From positions 1 through 12,083 of the forward strand of contig JAZKFR010000080.1 in the NCBI GenBank assembly GCA_040386295.1: a stretch of DNA of 12,083 bases, in the 5' to 3' direction. Below, one piece after another: positions 6,534-12,083 of the stretch (its first letter is position 1; the number at the start of each line of letters is the position of its first letter). Position numbers and translations under genes: made by a program. The DNA is from JAZKFR01 sp040386295. GTDB taxonomy: Bacteria; Pseudomonadota; Gammaproteobacteria; Burkholderiales; Rhodocyclaceae. The notes below the pieces were generated by a model. That model was not told the DNA's origin. It saw only the letters and a program-made list of their open reading frames with translations, and made no database searches.

Positions 6534-7978
6534 CCCAGCGTATCGGCAAAACGATTCGTATCAACATCAGCACCGATGCGAGCACAACAGCGCGACCAGA
6601 CCCCGCTTCACTGCCACTATTAGCGCGCATCGGCGAATGGCTAAAACGCCACCGCTCCTGGATCTTGTGCCTGCAATGGAGCGTCGTTCTGGCTTACGCT
6701 GTGTTGGTCGTGCTGCCCGTTTTTTTGCCACTGCCTGCTGAAGACACACACCTCTGGAACAACCTGACGCGCTTTGCCCAATTCATGTTCTGGGGGCTTT
6801 GGTGGCCAGGCGTGATGATCGCCACGCTCACCTTGGGTCGTACCTGGTGCGGCGTTTTCTGCCCTGAAGGTACGCTCACCGAATGGGCGAGTCGGCACGG
6901 CATGGGGCGCGCCATTCCGCGCTGGCTGAAATGGAGCGGCTGGCCGTTTGCTGCTTTTCTCGGCACCACCGTTTATGGTCAGCTCATCAGCGTCTACGAA
7001 TATCCGCAAGCAGCGCTGCTCGTACTGGGCGGCTCAACCCTTGCCGCGATTGCGCTCGGCCTGGTCTACGGCAAAAACAAACGCGTATGGTGCCGCCACC
7101 TCTGCCCGGCGAATGGCGTCTTTGGCTTGTTGGCGAAAATCGCACCCCTGCATTACAAAGTCGATCGCGCACGCTGGGACGACTGGGATCATCGTGAACG
7201 TTCGCTCGAAACAGAAAGCATCGATTGCGCCCCTTTGATCGACATCCGTCGCATGAAAAGCGCTTCTGAATGTCATTCATGCGGACGCTGTCATGGCCAT
7301 CGTGACGCCGTGCAATGGTCATGGCGCGCAGCTTCGGCTGAACTGCTCGACCCGAGCATCGCGCCTAAAACGACTGAAGTCCTGACTCTGCTGTTCGGCG
7401 TTTTAGGTGTTGCCACCGCAGCATTCCAATGGTCATCAAGCCCTTGGTACGTGCACATTAAATTAGCGCTGGCTGAATGGCTGATCGATCACGGCAAGGA
7501 ATGGCTACTGCAAGACAATGCGCCCTGGTGGCTGCTCACGCACGTACCCACTGCCAACGACGTATTTACCTGGCTCGATGGCGCACTGATCCTCGGCTAT
7601 CTGATCGGCGGCGGTTGCGCACTGGGGGCGCTGTTGGCGTTGATCGTCGCCGGCTCAGCCCGGCTGTCTGCACTCAGCTCTGATGCGCTCGGTTTCCGCC
7701 GCCTGGCATTAGCACTAACCCCGCTAGGCGCAGCCAACATTATTCTCGGCCTGAGCATGCTCACCGTCAGCCACCTCAAAGCCGAACAGATAAAACTCGA
7801 CTGGCTGACCTACCCGCGCAGCGCACTCTTCTTATGGGGCGCTTTGTTCTCGTTGACACTGGCTTGGCGCTTACTGTCCACCGCCAACACAATCAGACGC
7901 ATATCCGCGCTAGCCATTTTCTGCCTCGCGCCAATCTTGCTCGGCACCCTCTGGTACACGGTCTTTTGGGTTTGGTAG
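6530..7978 (+). CDS. FtrD-like polytopic membrane protein with ferredoxin-type cysteines
   Basis: The 482-aa inner-membrane protein starts inside the cupredoxin stop (ATGA overlap), indicating translational coupling. About nine hydrophobic segments are visible (roughly 45-67, 84-101, 137-157, 165-182, 283-300, 350-375, 391-413, 431-449, 457-477). Iron-sulphur ligands are C107-x3-C111-P (TWCGVFCPEG), C188-x3-C192-P (VWCRHLCPANG), C233, and C248-x2-C251-x2-C254 (CHSCGRCHGHRDAV), the pattern of NapH/RdxA/FtrD-type polyferredoxins. In Ftr systems FtrD is thought to accept or supply electrons for iron passage through the FtrC permease. Here it directly follows the cupredoxin and no permease lies between them. 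It is the last gene of the operon. No clear Rho-independent terminator follows. Confidence 0.88.
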   Translation: MTQRIGKTIRINISTDASTTARPDPASLPLLARIGEWLKRHRSWILCLQWSVVLAYAVLVVLPVFLPLPAEDTHLWNNLTRFAQFMFWGLWWPGVMIATLTLGRTWCGVFCPEGTLTEWASRHGMGRAIPRWLKWSGWPFAAFLGTTVYGQLISVYEYPQAALLVLGGSTLAAIALGLVYGKNKRVWCRHLCPANGVFGLLAKIAPLHYKVDRARWDDWDHRERSLETESIDCAPLIDIRRMKSASECHSCGRCHGHRDAVQWSWRAASAELLDPSIAPKTTEVLTLLFGVLGVATAAFQWSSSPWYVHIKLALAEWLIDHGKEWLLQDNAPWWLLTHVPTANDVFTWLDGALILGYLIGGGCALGALLALIVAGSARLSALSSDALGFRRLALALTPLGAANIILGLSMLTVSHLKAEQIKLDWLTYPRSALFLWGALFSLTLAWRLLSTANTIRRISALAIFCLAPILLGTLWYTVFWVW

Positions 7979-8300
7979 CTGATCACGGATTAACCCACCC
8001 TAGGCAAATCTCCAGCACGTCCAAGCACCCCACCTATCATTCCGCATGCGCACGGAAAGGCTTGAACTTAAAACCTTTGTTCGCTGGCGCAGCAAGGAAC
8101 GCGCTTGACAATTGGCCTCGACCATGCCGGTGCTACCCGTGCTGACGCTCGTCCCAGTGCAGACGATCACGCCCCCGGTGACCAACAGCGCTCAGCGTAC
8201 AAATCAAAGCATCTGCATGTACAGCCCGGGCAGTTAGCGGCTTAAATCAGACCCCTTTTAACGCACATTCAATCAAACAAATTTTTATAGGAGATCAAAC
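7979..8300. other. gene-free boundary between iron operon and accessory region
   Basis: These 322 bases carry no convincing gene on either strand. They contain the left copy of the inverted repeat (8018-8042) and an AT-rich leader just before the next gene. TTGACA occurs at 8105-8110 without a good -10 at the right distance. A short minus-strand open stretch ending at the repeat is too small to identify. This is where core sequence gives way to mobile DNA. Confidence 0.6.
8018..8042 (+). repeat. left arm of imperfect inverted repeat flanking the mucin-like gene
   Basis: CGTCCAA (8018-8024), 3 spacer bases, then CCCCACCTATCATTC (8028-8042). The reverse complement of 10756-10781 reads CGTCCAA, 4 spacer bases, then the same CCCCACCTATCATTC. 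The 15-mer and the 7-mer are exact and in the same order, so chance is unlikely. Together the arms enclose the gene starting at 8301, and the IS element nested in it. This could be the terminal repeat of a small non-autonomous element. Confidence 0.75.
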
Positions 8301-9332
8301 ATGATGAGCAATTTAGTAGCCAGTGCAGCACGCGCTGTCTATCAAAGCGAACTTTCTCAAATAGGTGCGCAAGCAACAGAGATAGCAGCGACGAATCTGC
8401 TGCTTGGCAGTGAGCCCATCACGCGAGGCGAAGCACTGCGTATAACAACTGTTAGCGCACTGAACACATTGCCAGCGAGCCTCAGAGAGGTCATAGCAAA
8501 TACGATAGAAACTGTGGTCCAGTTTGGCGGATTTTCTCTAGCGCCTGTCGACGGTGCGCAAGCTAATACGCAGTTTCCTCAGTATGCGGGTGCACATGAC
8601 CCTGCAGCAGCGGACTTAGTAAACAGCTGGGCAGGGAGGGGCAACCAGCAGAATTTTTATGTTACACAGACACCGGAGCCCATTGCAGCGCTACAAGCTG
8701 ATCAGAAAGATGCTCGCACCTCCTCGACGCCTTCACCTTCAAAAACACCGCAGTCATCGGCTAGCGGATCAGGCTCACCTTCGCAAGCTGCATCGCCCGC
8801 CCCAGCTTCACCTTCGCAAACTACATCGCCCTCGACGGAACCCGCATCGTCCACACCCTCAGCATCTGCATCGTCCACACCCTCAACATCCACATCGCCC
8901 ACGAACTCACCCTCGGAACCTGCATCACACACCCCCTCATGTACCCCCTCACACTCCATTGCAAACAGTAGTTCAAGCACCCCATCAGTGACACCAATAC
9001 CAACGTTTAGTCCATCAACCAGCGCACTGCCGACGATAGACGACGCGACAACAGGTGGCCATGAACAAGAACTGAGCACTGGTAAGACTGTTGTGGCTGT
9101 AATGCTTCCTGTTGTTGGCGTGGCTACTGTTGTTGGAATAGGCACAGTCGGCAGAAAAGCTAGACGGCGGGGTACTACCGTTGTTCCCTCTGTAATAGAT
9201 CGAGAAAAGAATGGAGTGGAATTCGTCGGTTCGCAGCAGCGAACAAGTCAACAAAAAATTGAGGATGCCCTTAGTCTTACTGTGTCAAATTTTATGGAAT
9301 TCAACCGATCCTGTTGTTATCCAAATCGGTAG
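8301..9332 (+). CDS. unrecognised Ser/Thr/Pro-rich single-pass membrane protein, 3' end interrupted by IS701-family element
   Basis: I do not recognise a family. The present ORF is 343 aa. Residues 1-139 form a non-repetitive, mildly amphipathic N-terminal domain without a classical signal peptide. Residues 140-247 are very rich in Ser, Thr and Pro (SPSTEP, STPSTSTSP, SSSSTPS), a mucin-like stalk. Residues 262-284 are one transmembrane helix, followed by RKARRR (285-290), a positive stop that suggests the C-terminal tail is cytoplasmic. The DNA for the stalk contains an 18-bp direct repeat (8844-8861 and 8868-8885). A strong ribosome binding site AGGAG (8289-8293) sits 7 bases before the ATG; the next codon is also ATG. 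From about residue 325 the sequence comes from the IS (SLTVSNFMEF and on), replacing the native end. The original protein was probably about 330 aa. A surface or secreted role is a guess only. Confidence 0.7.
   Translation: MMSNLVASAARAVYQSELSQIGAQATEIAATNLLLGSEPITRGEALRITTVSALNTLPASLREVIANTIETVVQFGGFSLAPVDGAQANTQFPQYAGAHDPAAADLVNSWAGRGNQQNFYVTQTPEPIAALQADQKDARTSSTPSPSKTPQSSASGSGSPSQAASPAPASPSQTTSPSTEPASSTPSASASSTPSTSTSPTNSPSEPASHTPSCTPSHSIANSSSSTPSVTPIPTFSPSTSALPTIDDATTGGHEQELSTGKTVVAVMLPVVGVATVVGIGTVGRKARRRGTTVVPSVIDREKNGVEFVGSQQRTSQQKIEDALSLTVSNFMEFNRSCCYPNR
8844..8885 (+). repeat. 18-bp direct repeat in the Ser/Thr/Pro stalk
   Basis: GCATCGTCCACACCCTCA occurs at 8844-8861 and again at 8868-8885, both in frame and encoding Ala-Ser-Ser-Thr-Pro-Ser. 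A shorter 12-mer TCACCTTCGCAA is also repeated nearby (8775-8786 and 8808-8819). Such in-frame repeats let stalk length change by slippage or recombination. Confidence 0.75.
9271..9274. repeat. left target-site copy (TTAG) of the IS701-family element
   Basis: TTAG stands directly outside the left inverted repeat, and CTAG (10739-10742) directly outside the right one. Both fit the YTAR target known for the IS701 family, but they differ at the first base, so either one copy has mutated or the ends did not come from one insertion. Confidence 0.55.
9275..9290 (+). repeat. left inverted repeat of the IS701-family element
   Basis: TCTTACTGTGTCAAAT, an exact reverse complement of 10723-10738. The interrupted upstream gene is still being read in frame here, so its last codons derive from this repeat. 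Confidence 0.9.
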
Positions 9333-9341
9333 GAGTGTGTG

Positions 9342-10634
9342 ATGTGCAATCTTGCAGACTTTGATGAGTATCTTAATCATCTGTGCGGCGTACTGCACCG
9401 CGCTGAGCGGAGCACGGGGCTGAAAGATTACTGCCGAGGTCTAATGCTACCGTTGGCACGGAAGAGCATCGAACCGCTGGCGGCACACCTGGATCCGCTA
9501 CATGTGGTGAGCAAGCACCAATCACTGCACCACTTTGTCGCCCAATCGTCCTGGTCTGACGGCGCCGTCATGGGCTACGTGCGCGACTGGGTGATCCCGA
9601 CACTGGGACTCGATAACGGCTGTTACTGGATCATTGACGACACTGGTTTCCCGAAAAAAGGCAAGCATTCAGTCGGTGTTGCCCGGCAATACTGCGGCCA
9701 GTTGGGCAAACAGGACAACTGCCAAGTGGCGGTCAGTTTGTCACTGGCCAGCACGCACGGCAGCATCCCCATTGCCTACCAGCTGTACCTTCCCAAAGAT
9801 TGGGCAGCCGATCCGCTGCGCCGCCAAACGGCCGGCGTTCCAGAAGACATCTCCTTCGCCACCAAGCCTGAAATTGCCTTAGCGCAGATGCGTCAAGCGC
9901 TTAATTCCGGGGTGCAGCCGGGCGTCGTGTTGGCCGACGCTGGCTACGGCGATGACACCGCCTTTCGCGACGGCATCACCCAGCTGGGGATGCCCTACGC
10001 AGTGGGCATTCGTCCAGCGGCCACGGTTTGGGCACCAGGAACCGCACCGTTGCCCCCCAAAGCCTGGCGTGGTTGCGGTATCCGGCCGACCCGGCTACGC
10101 CGTACGCCGAATCATCAACCCTTGTCCGTAAAAGCGCTGGCGATGGCTTTGCCGCCGGAAGCGTTCGACACGGTGACTTGGCGGGAAGGCAGCAATGCCC
10201 CCTTAAGCAGCTGCTTCGCCGCAGTACGCGTCCGTCCTGCGCACCGGGATTACCTGAGCACTGAGCTGCGCGCCGAGGAGTGGCTGCTGATCGAATGGCC
10301 TGACGGCGCAGTCGAACCCAGCAAATACTTTCTCTCCACCGCCCCGGCTGACGCCAGCATTGAGCAGTTGGTCTTCGTCACCAAGATGCGTTGGCGGATT
10401 GAACGGGACTACCAGGAACTCAAGCAGGAGTTCGGCCTGGCCCACTACGAGGGGCGTGGTTGGCGTGGCTTTCATCATCACGCCACGCTGTGTATCGCCG
10501 CCTACGCTTATCTTGTCGCTGCGCGGTGCAAACAGCGCGGTGCAAAAAAAAACTTCGCTCGACCAGAGGCGCCTGCCTTACCCGACGATTACTGCCCGCG
10601 TGGCAGGCGGACGAGCGCAGCGACATGTGCCTGA
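9342..10634 (+). CDS. IS701-family DDE transposase, C-terminus apparently frameshifted
   Basis: Transposase of the RNase H/DDE type that cuts and joins the IS ends. The 430-aa product carries the first catalytic Asp in CYWIIDDTGFPKKGKHSVG (D99/D100), the second in VVLADAGYGDD (D199), and the third acid in MRWRIERDYQELK (E354, with R350 and K361 matching the R-x3-E-x6-K part of the IS4-superfamily signature). ATG at 9342 is preferred because AGGAG (9331-9335) is 6 bases upstream; GTG at 9339 is too close. The frame ends GRRTSAATCA, but the next frame continues GGRAQRHVPDSISTLR to 10728, which resembles family C-termini. A run of nine A (10544-10552) and the region near 10600 are candidate shift points. 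The catalytic core is intact, so activity is uncertain rather than excluded. Confidence 0.9.
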   Translation: MCNLADFDEYLNHLCGVLHRAERSTGLKDYCRGLMLPLARKSIEPLAAHLDPLHVVSKHQSLHHFVAQSSWSDGAVMGYVRDWVIPTLGLDNGCYWIIDDTGFPKKGKHSVGVARQYCGQLGKQDNCQVAVSLSLASTHGSIPIAYQLYLPKDWAADPLRRQTAGVPEDISFATKPEIALAQMRQALNSGVQPGVVLADAGYGDDTAFRDGITQLGMPYAVGIRPAATVWAPGTAPLPPKAWRGCGIRPTRLRRTPNHQPLSVKALAMALPPEAFDTVTWREGSNAPLSSCFAAVRVRPAHRDYLSTELRAEEWLLIEWPDGAVEPSKYFLSTAPADASIEQLVFVTKMRWRIERDYQELKQEFGLAHYEGRGWRGFHHHATLCIAAYAYLVAARCKQRGAKKNFARPEAPALPDDYCPRGRRTSAATCA

Positions 10635-10728
10635 CTCAATTTCAACTTTGCGCTGCTTCATTGCTCAGACTATTGCGCATCGCTTTCGTCGATGCACCTG
10701 CTGTGGTGCTACGCGGTATGTTATTTGA
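10600..10728 (+). pseudogene. out-of-frame C-terminal tail of the transposase
   Basis: In the +1 frame relative to the transposase, this stretch reads VAGGRAQRHVPDSISTLR and on to FRRCTCCGATRYVI, with a stop at 10726-10728 inside the right inverted repeat. From memory of the IS701 family, an RAQRHVPDSI-like segment and a C-x-CC ending are normal C-terminal features. A single-base change near 10590-10610 would join it to the main frame, giving about 461 aa. Confidence 0.55.
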
Positions 10729-10738
10729 CACAGTAAGA
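10723..10738 (+). repeat. right inverted repeat of the IS701-family element
   Basis: ATTTGACACAGTAAGA, exact reverse complement of 9275-9290. CTAG, the right target copy, follows at 10739-10742. Confidence 0.9.
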
Positions 10739-10742
10739 CTAG

Positions 10743-10761
10743 GACAGCTAATTCAGAATGA
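10743..10761 (+). pseudogene. 3' remnant of the interrupted mucin-like gene
   Basis: If the IS and one target copy are removed, codon 324 of the upstream gene (CTT) is followed in frame by AGG ACA GCT AAT TCA GAA TGA, so the native protein would end RTANSE at 10759-10761. This supports recent insertion into an intact gene of about 330 codons and a loss of only the last six native residues. The stop lies inside the right inverted-repeat arm. Confidence 0.6.
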
Positions 10762-10781
10762 TAGGTGGGGCGGATTGGACG
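10756..10781 (-). repeat. right arm of imperfect inverted repeat flanking the mucin-like gene
   Basis: GAATGATAGGTGGGG (10756-10770), spacer CGGA, then TTGGACG (10775-10781). On the opposite strand it reproduces the 15-mer and 7-mer of 8018-8042 in the same order, with a 4- instead of 3-base spacer. It overlaps the stop codon of the restored gene and is followed almost at once by the group II intron. Confidence 0.75.
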
Positions 10782-10869
10782 GTTAGAGCGGCTGCAAAGC
10801 CGGTGAAAGACAGTTGATGCAAGTTCAATACGGAGAAGAAATGGCGAATCACTCTGACCCCGAGTCATG

Positions 10870-10895
10870 CGCTATGCGCCGTGAGGCGCATAGCG
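10870..10895 (+). ncRNA. GNRA-capped 11-bp hairpin in the group II intron
   Basis: CGCTATGCGCC (10870-10880) pairs perfectly with GGCGCATAGCG (10885-10895) around the tetraloop GTGA. A GNRA-closed stem in the intron 5' region is typical of domain I elements that dock into receptors elsewhere in the ribozyme. It is part of the intron RNA, not a separate gene. Confidence 0.6.
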
Positions 10896-11225
10896 AAGCG
10901 TTGACAGGGGAAACCGACAGGCCAGCCATTGAGCCGCGAAATCAAGAGTCTGGGATGCCGACGCTGTTAACCGAAGCGGAAGGCAACACAATGCACAGTG
11001 ACAATCGCAAGTTGTGCACTGATCCCGCGCGGTCGCAGACCCTGAGCATGTTGGGAAGTCTTTCACATGCACGGAAGCAGCGAGCGCTTATGGGTGTCCG
11101 GCGCAACAAGGCCGGACGGGTTTGGCAAGGTCAAAGACCGTAATCCAAACATCTACGCCCATAAGCAGTCGGATACGCCCGTAGTACCGAAGAAATTGCC
11201 GAACAAAGCGCAAGCAGCGGAGGCA

Positions 11226-12083
11226 ATGGAGGGAAGGAGCGTAGCCAAAGGGAACGCCAACGAGCCCCCTGCGCCCCGGACACAGAGCCGGGACAAAAGC
11301 GCGTCGCAGGGACTTGAAGGCGTACGAGAAAGCGCAAGCAGAAATCGACAATGCCGATTCACGGCGCTGCTACACCACATCACACCAAGCCTATTGGAAG
11401 AAAGCTTCTATGCGCTGCGCAAGCAGGCATCAGCAGGCGTGGATGGCGTCACGTGGCATGACTATGAGCCCCTACTCGCTGGACGGATGAGCGAACTACA
11501 CCGCGAAATTCACAGCGGCACCTACCGTGCCCAAGTGTCCAGGCGGGTCAGCATCCCGAAAGCGGACGGCAAACTGCGTCTGCTAGGGATCGCAGCAGTG
11601 GAAGACAAGATCGTGCAACAGGCCGTCGCAACGGTACTGAGCGCAATCTACGAGCAAGACTTCCTCGGGTTCTCATATGGATTTCGGCAAGGGCGCGGTC
11701 AGCACGACGCGCTCGACGCCCTGTCGGAAGGCATCGAAGGCCGCAAGGTCAACTGGATACTGGACGCAGACATACGCGCATTCTTTGATGAAATTGATCA
11801 TGACTGGATGCTGTCCTTTCTGGGGCACCGACTAGCCGACCAACGGATCATAAGACTGATCCGCAAATGGCTAACGGCAGGCACAAGCGAGAACGGGCGA
11901 CGCACGGCCTCAGTGCGGGGCACGCCACAAGGCGCTGTGATTTCCCCGTTACTGGCCAACCTCTACCTGCACTACGCGTTCGATCTCTGGGCGCATCAAT
12001 GGCGTAGGCGACATGCTGTCGGCGATGTCATCCTTGTGCGCTATGCAGACGACAGCGTGATGGGGTTCCAATACGAAAGTGAC
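11226..12083 (+). CDS. ltrA: group II intron reverse transcriptase/maturase, N-terminal part
   Basis: Intron-encoded protein that aids splicing as a maturase and copies the intron into new DNA sites. The visible 286 residues contain RT motifs in order: YRAQVSRRVSIPKADGK and LRLLGI (about 100-122), FSYGFRQGRGQHDAL (149-163), ILDADIRAFFDEIDH with catalytic D180 (178-191), GTPQGAVISPLLANLYL (232-248), and the active-site YADD (273-276). No stop occurs before the window edge, so thumb, maturase and any endonuclease domain are cut off. ATG at 11226 (MEGRSVAKGN) is chosen because it matches the common start region of this subgroup and because a structured RNA stem occupies 11096-11117. The frame stays open upstream to a stop at 11043, and ATG 11067 is a longer option. 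The symbol is the generic name for such proteins, not an orthology claim. Confidence 0.92.
   Translation, partial: MEGRSVAKGNANEPPAPRTQSRDKSASQGLEGVRESASRNRQCRFTALLHHITPSLLEESFYALRKQASAGVDGVTWHDYEPLLAGRMSELHREIHSGTYRAQVSRRVSIPKADGKLRLLGIAAVEDKIVQQAVATVLSAIYEQDFLGFSYGFRQGRGQHDALDALSEGIEGRKVNWILDADIRAFFDEIDHDWMLSFLGHRLADQRIIRLIRKWLTAGTSENGRRTASVRGTPQGAVISPLLANLYLHYAFDLWAHQWRRRHAVGDVILVRYADDSVMGFQYESD

Larger units (their letters stand above)
9275..10738 (+). mobile_element. IS701-family insertion sequence, 1464 bp
   Basis: The ends are perfect 16-bp inverted repeats: TCTTACTGTGTCAAAT at 9275-9290 and its reverse complement ATTTGACACAGTAAGA at 10723-10738. The match extends 3 bases more (TAG) into the target. 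One gene, a DDE transposase of IS701 type, fills the element. Length, single gene and YTAR-like flanks fit the family. It lies in the same direction as the gene it interrupts. Confidence 0.9.
10786..12083 (+). mobile_element. group II intron, 5' part; continues past the window
   Basis: A structured untranslated region of about 440 bases precedes a group II reverse transcriptase ORF, the usual intron layout. Stable hairpins are visible: CGGCT-GCAA-AGCCG (10789-10802), an 11-bp perfect stem closed by GTGA (10870-10895), and a 7-bp stem at 11096-11117. Phrases such as GGTGAAAGACAGTTGATGC match my memory of conserved intron domain I sequence. The 5' boundary is uncertain: 10786 (GAGCG) is chosen because the six bases before it, CGGTTA, are exactly complementary to TAACCG in a domain I loop near 10968-10973, as expected for IBS1-EBS1; the more usual GTG start could be at 10765 (GTGGGG). 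Domains IV-VI and the 3' end lie outside. Confidence 0.75.

Noticed and set aside
7967..7995. GGGTT/AACCC inverted repeat after the FtrD-like gene as a terminator
   Set aside because: Only 5 bp of stem around a loop of about 19 bases and no T-run.
8000..8185. Small minus-strand ORF reading SVRMRNDRWGAW next to the left repeat arm
   Set aside because: No family recognised, no ribosome binding site, and its resemblance to QNDRWG on the right side comes only from the shared inverted repeat.
8775..8885. Short direct repeats considered as a CRISPR array
   Set aside because: The repeats are in-frame Ser/Thr/Pro codons, only two copies each, with no regular spacers.
8702..9145. Long minus-strand ORF opposite the mucin-like gene
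   Set aside because: Its Val/Gly/Asp/Glu-rich repeats are the antisense of the Ser/Thr/Pro codons; a compositional shadow.
10765..10770. GTGGGG as the group II intron 5' end
   Set aside because: Position 4 departs from the GUGYG consensus, and GGTGGGG is shared with the repeat arm at 8028-8042, so it is more likely flanking DNA. Kept as an alternative, not excluded.
10814..11143. 109-codon ORF in the intron 5' region
   Set aside because: It covers conserved, hairpin-forming group II intron RNA and is out of frame with the reverse transcriptase; no protein features.

Overview
The window looks like a chromosomal segment of a betaproteobacterium. The clues are an EarP rhamnosyltransferase, a P19/cupredoxin/FtrD-type iron operon of the kind known from Burkholderia and Bordetella, and the order uvrC-pgsA-tRNA-Gly, which is also the E. 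coli order. I cannot name a genus. The left two thirds is core sequence and the right third is a pile-up of mobile DNA.

Region 1 (1-2657, minus strand) holds uvrC, then pgsA overlapping or nearly overlapping it, then a tRNA-Gly(GCC) that has its own near-perfect sigma70 promoter and runs off the left edge. Region 2 (2751-3929, plus) is earP, divergent from uvrC. The elongation factor P gene that often follows earP is not present.

Region 3 (4005-7978, plus) is one tightly packed operon behind a promoter that overlaps a textbook Fur box: a P19/FtrA-type periplasmic iron-binding protein, an OprB-like outer-membrane porin with an N-terminal coiled coil, an FtrB-like cupredoxin and an FtrD-like polyferredoxin membrane protein. 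This reads as an iron-repressed uptake route from outer membrane through periplasm to inner membrane. The Ftr1/FtrC iron permease expected in such operons is absent, and a porin is present that the classical four-gene set does not have.

Region 4 (7979-12083, plus) is accessory. A gene for an unrecognised Ser/Thr/Pro-rich (mucin-like) single-pass membrane protein begins at 8301. An IS701-family element of 1464 bp (9275-10738) with 16-bp perfect inverted repeats is inserted near its 3' end. Joining the two sides of the element restores an ORF that stops about 19 bases after the insertion point. The restored gene is enclosed by an imperfect inverted repeat of about 25 bp (8018-8042 and 10756-10781), suggesting a small gene cassette. 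A group II intron follows directly, with a structured 5' RNA region and the N-terminal 286 residues of its reverse transcriptase before the window ends.

The most notable points are the permease-less iron operon with its own porin, the inverted-repeat-flanked mucin-like gene, and the nested order cassette, then IS701, then group II intron.
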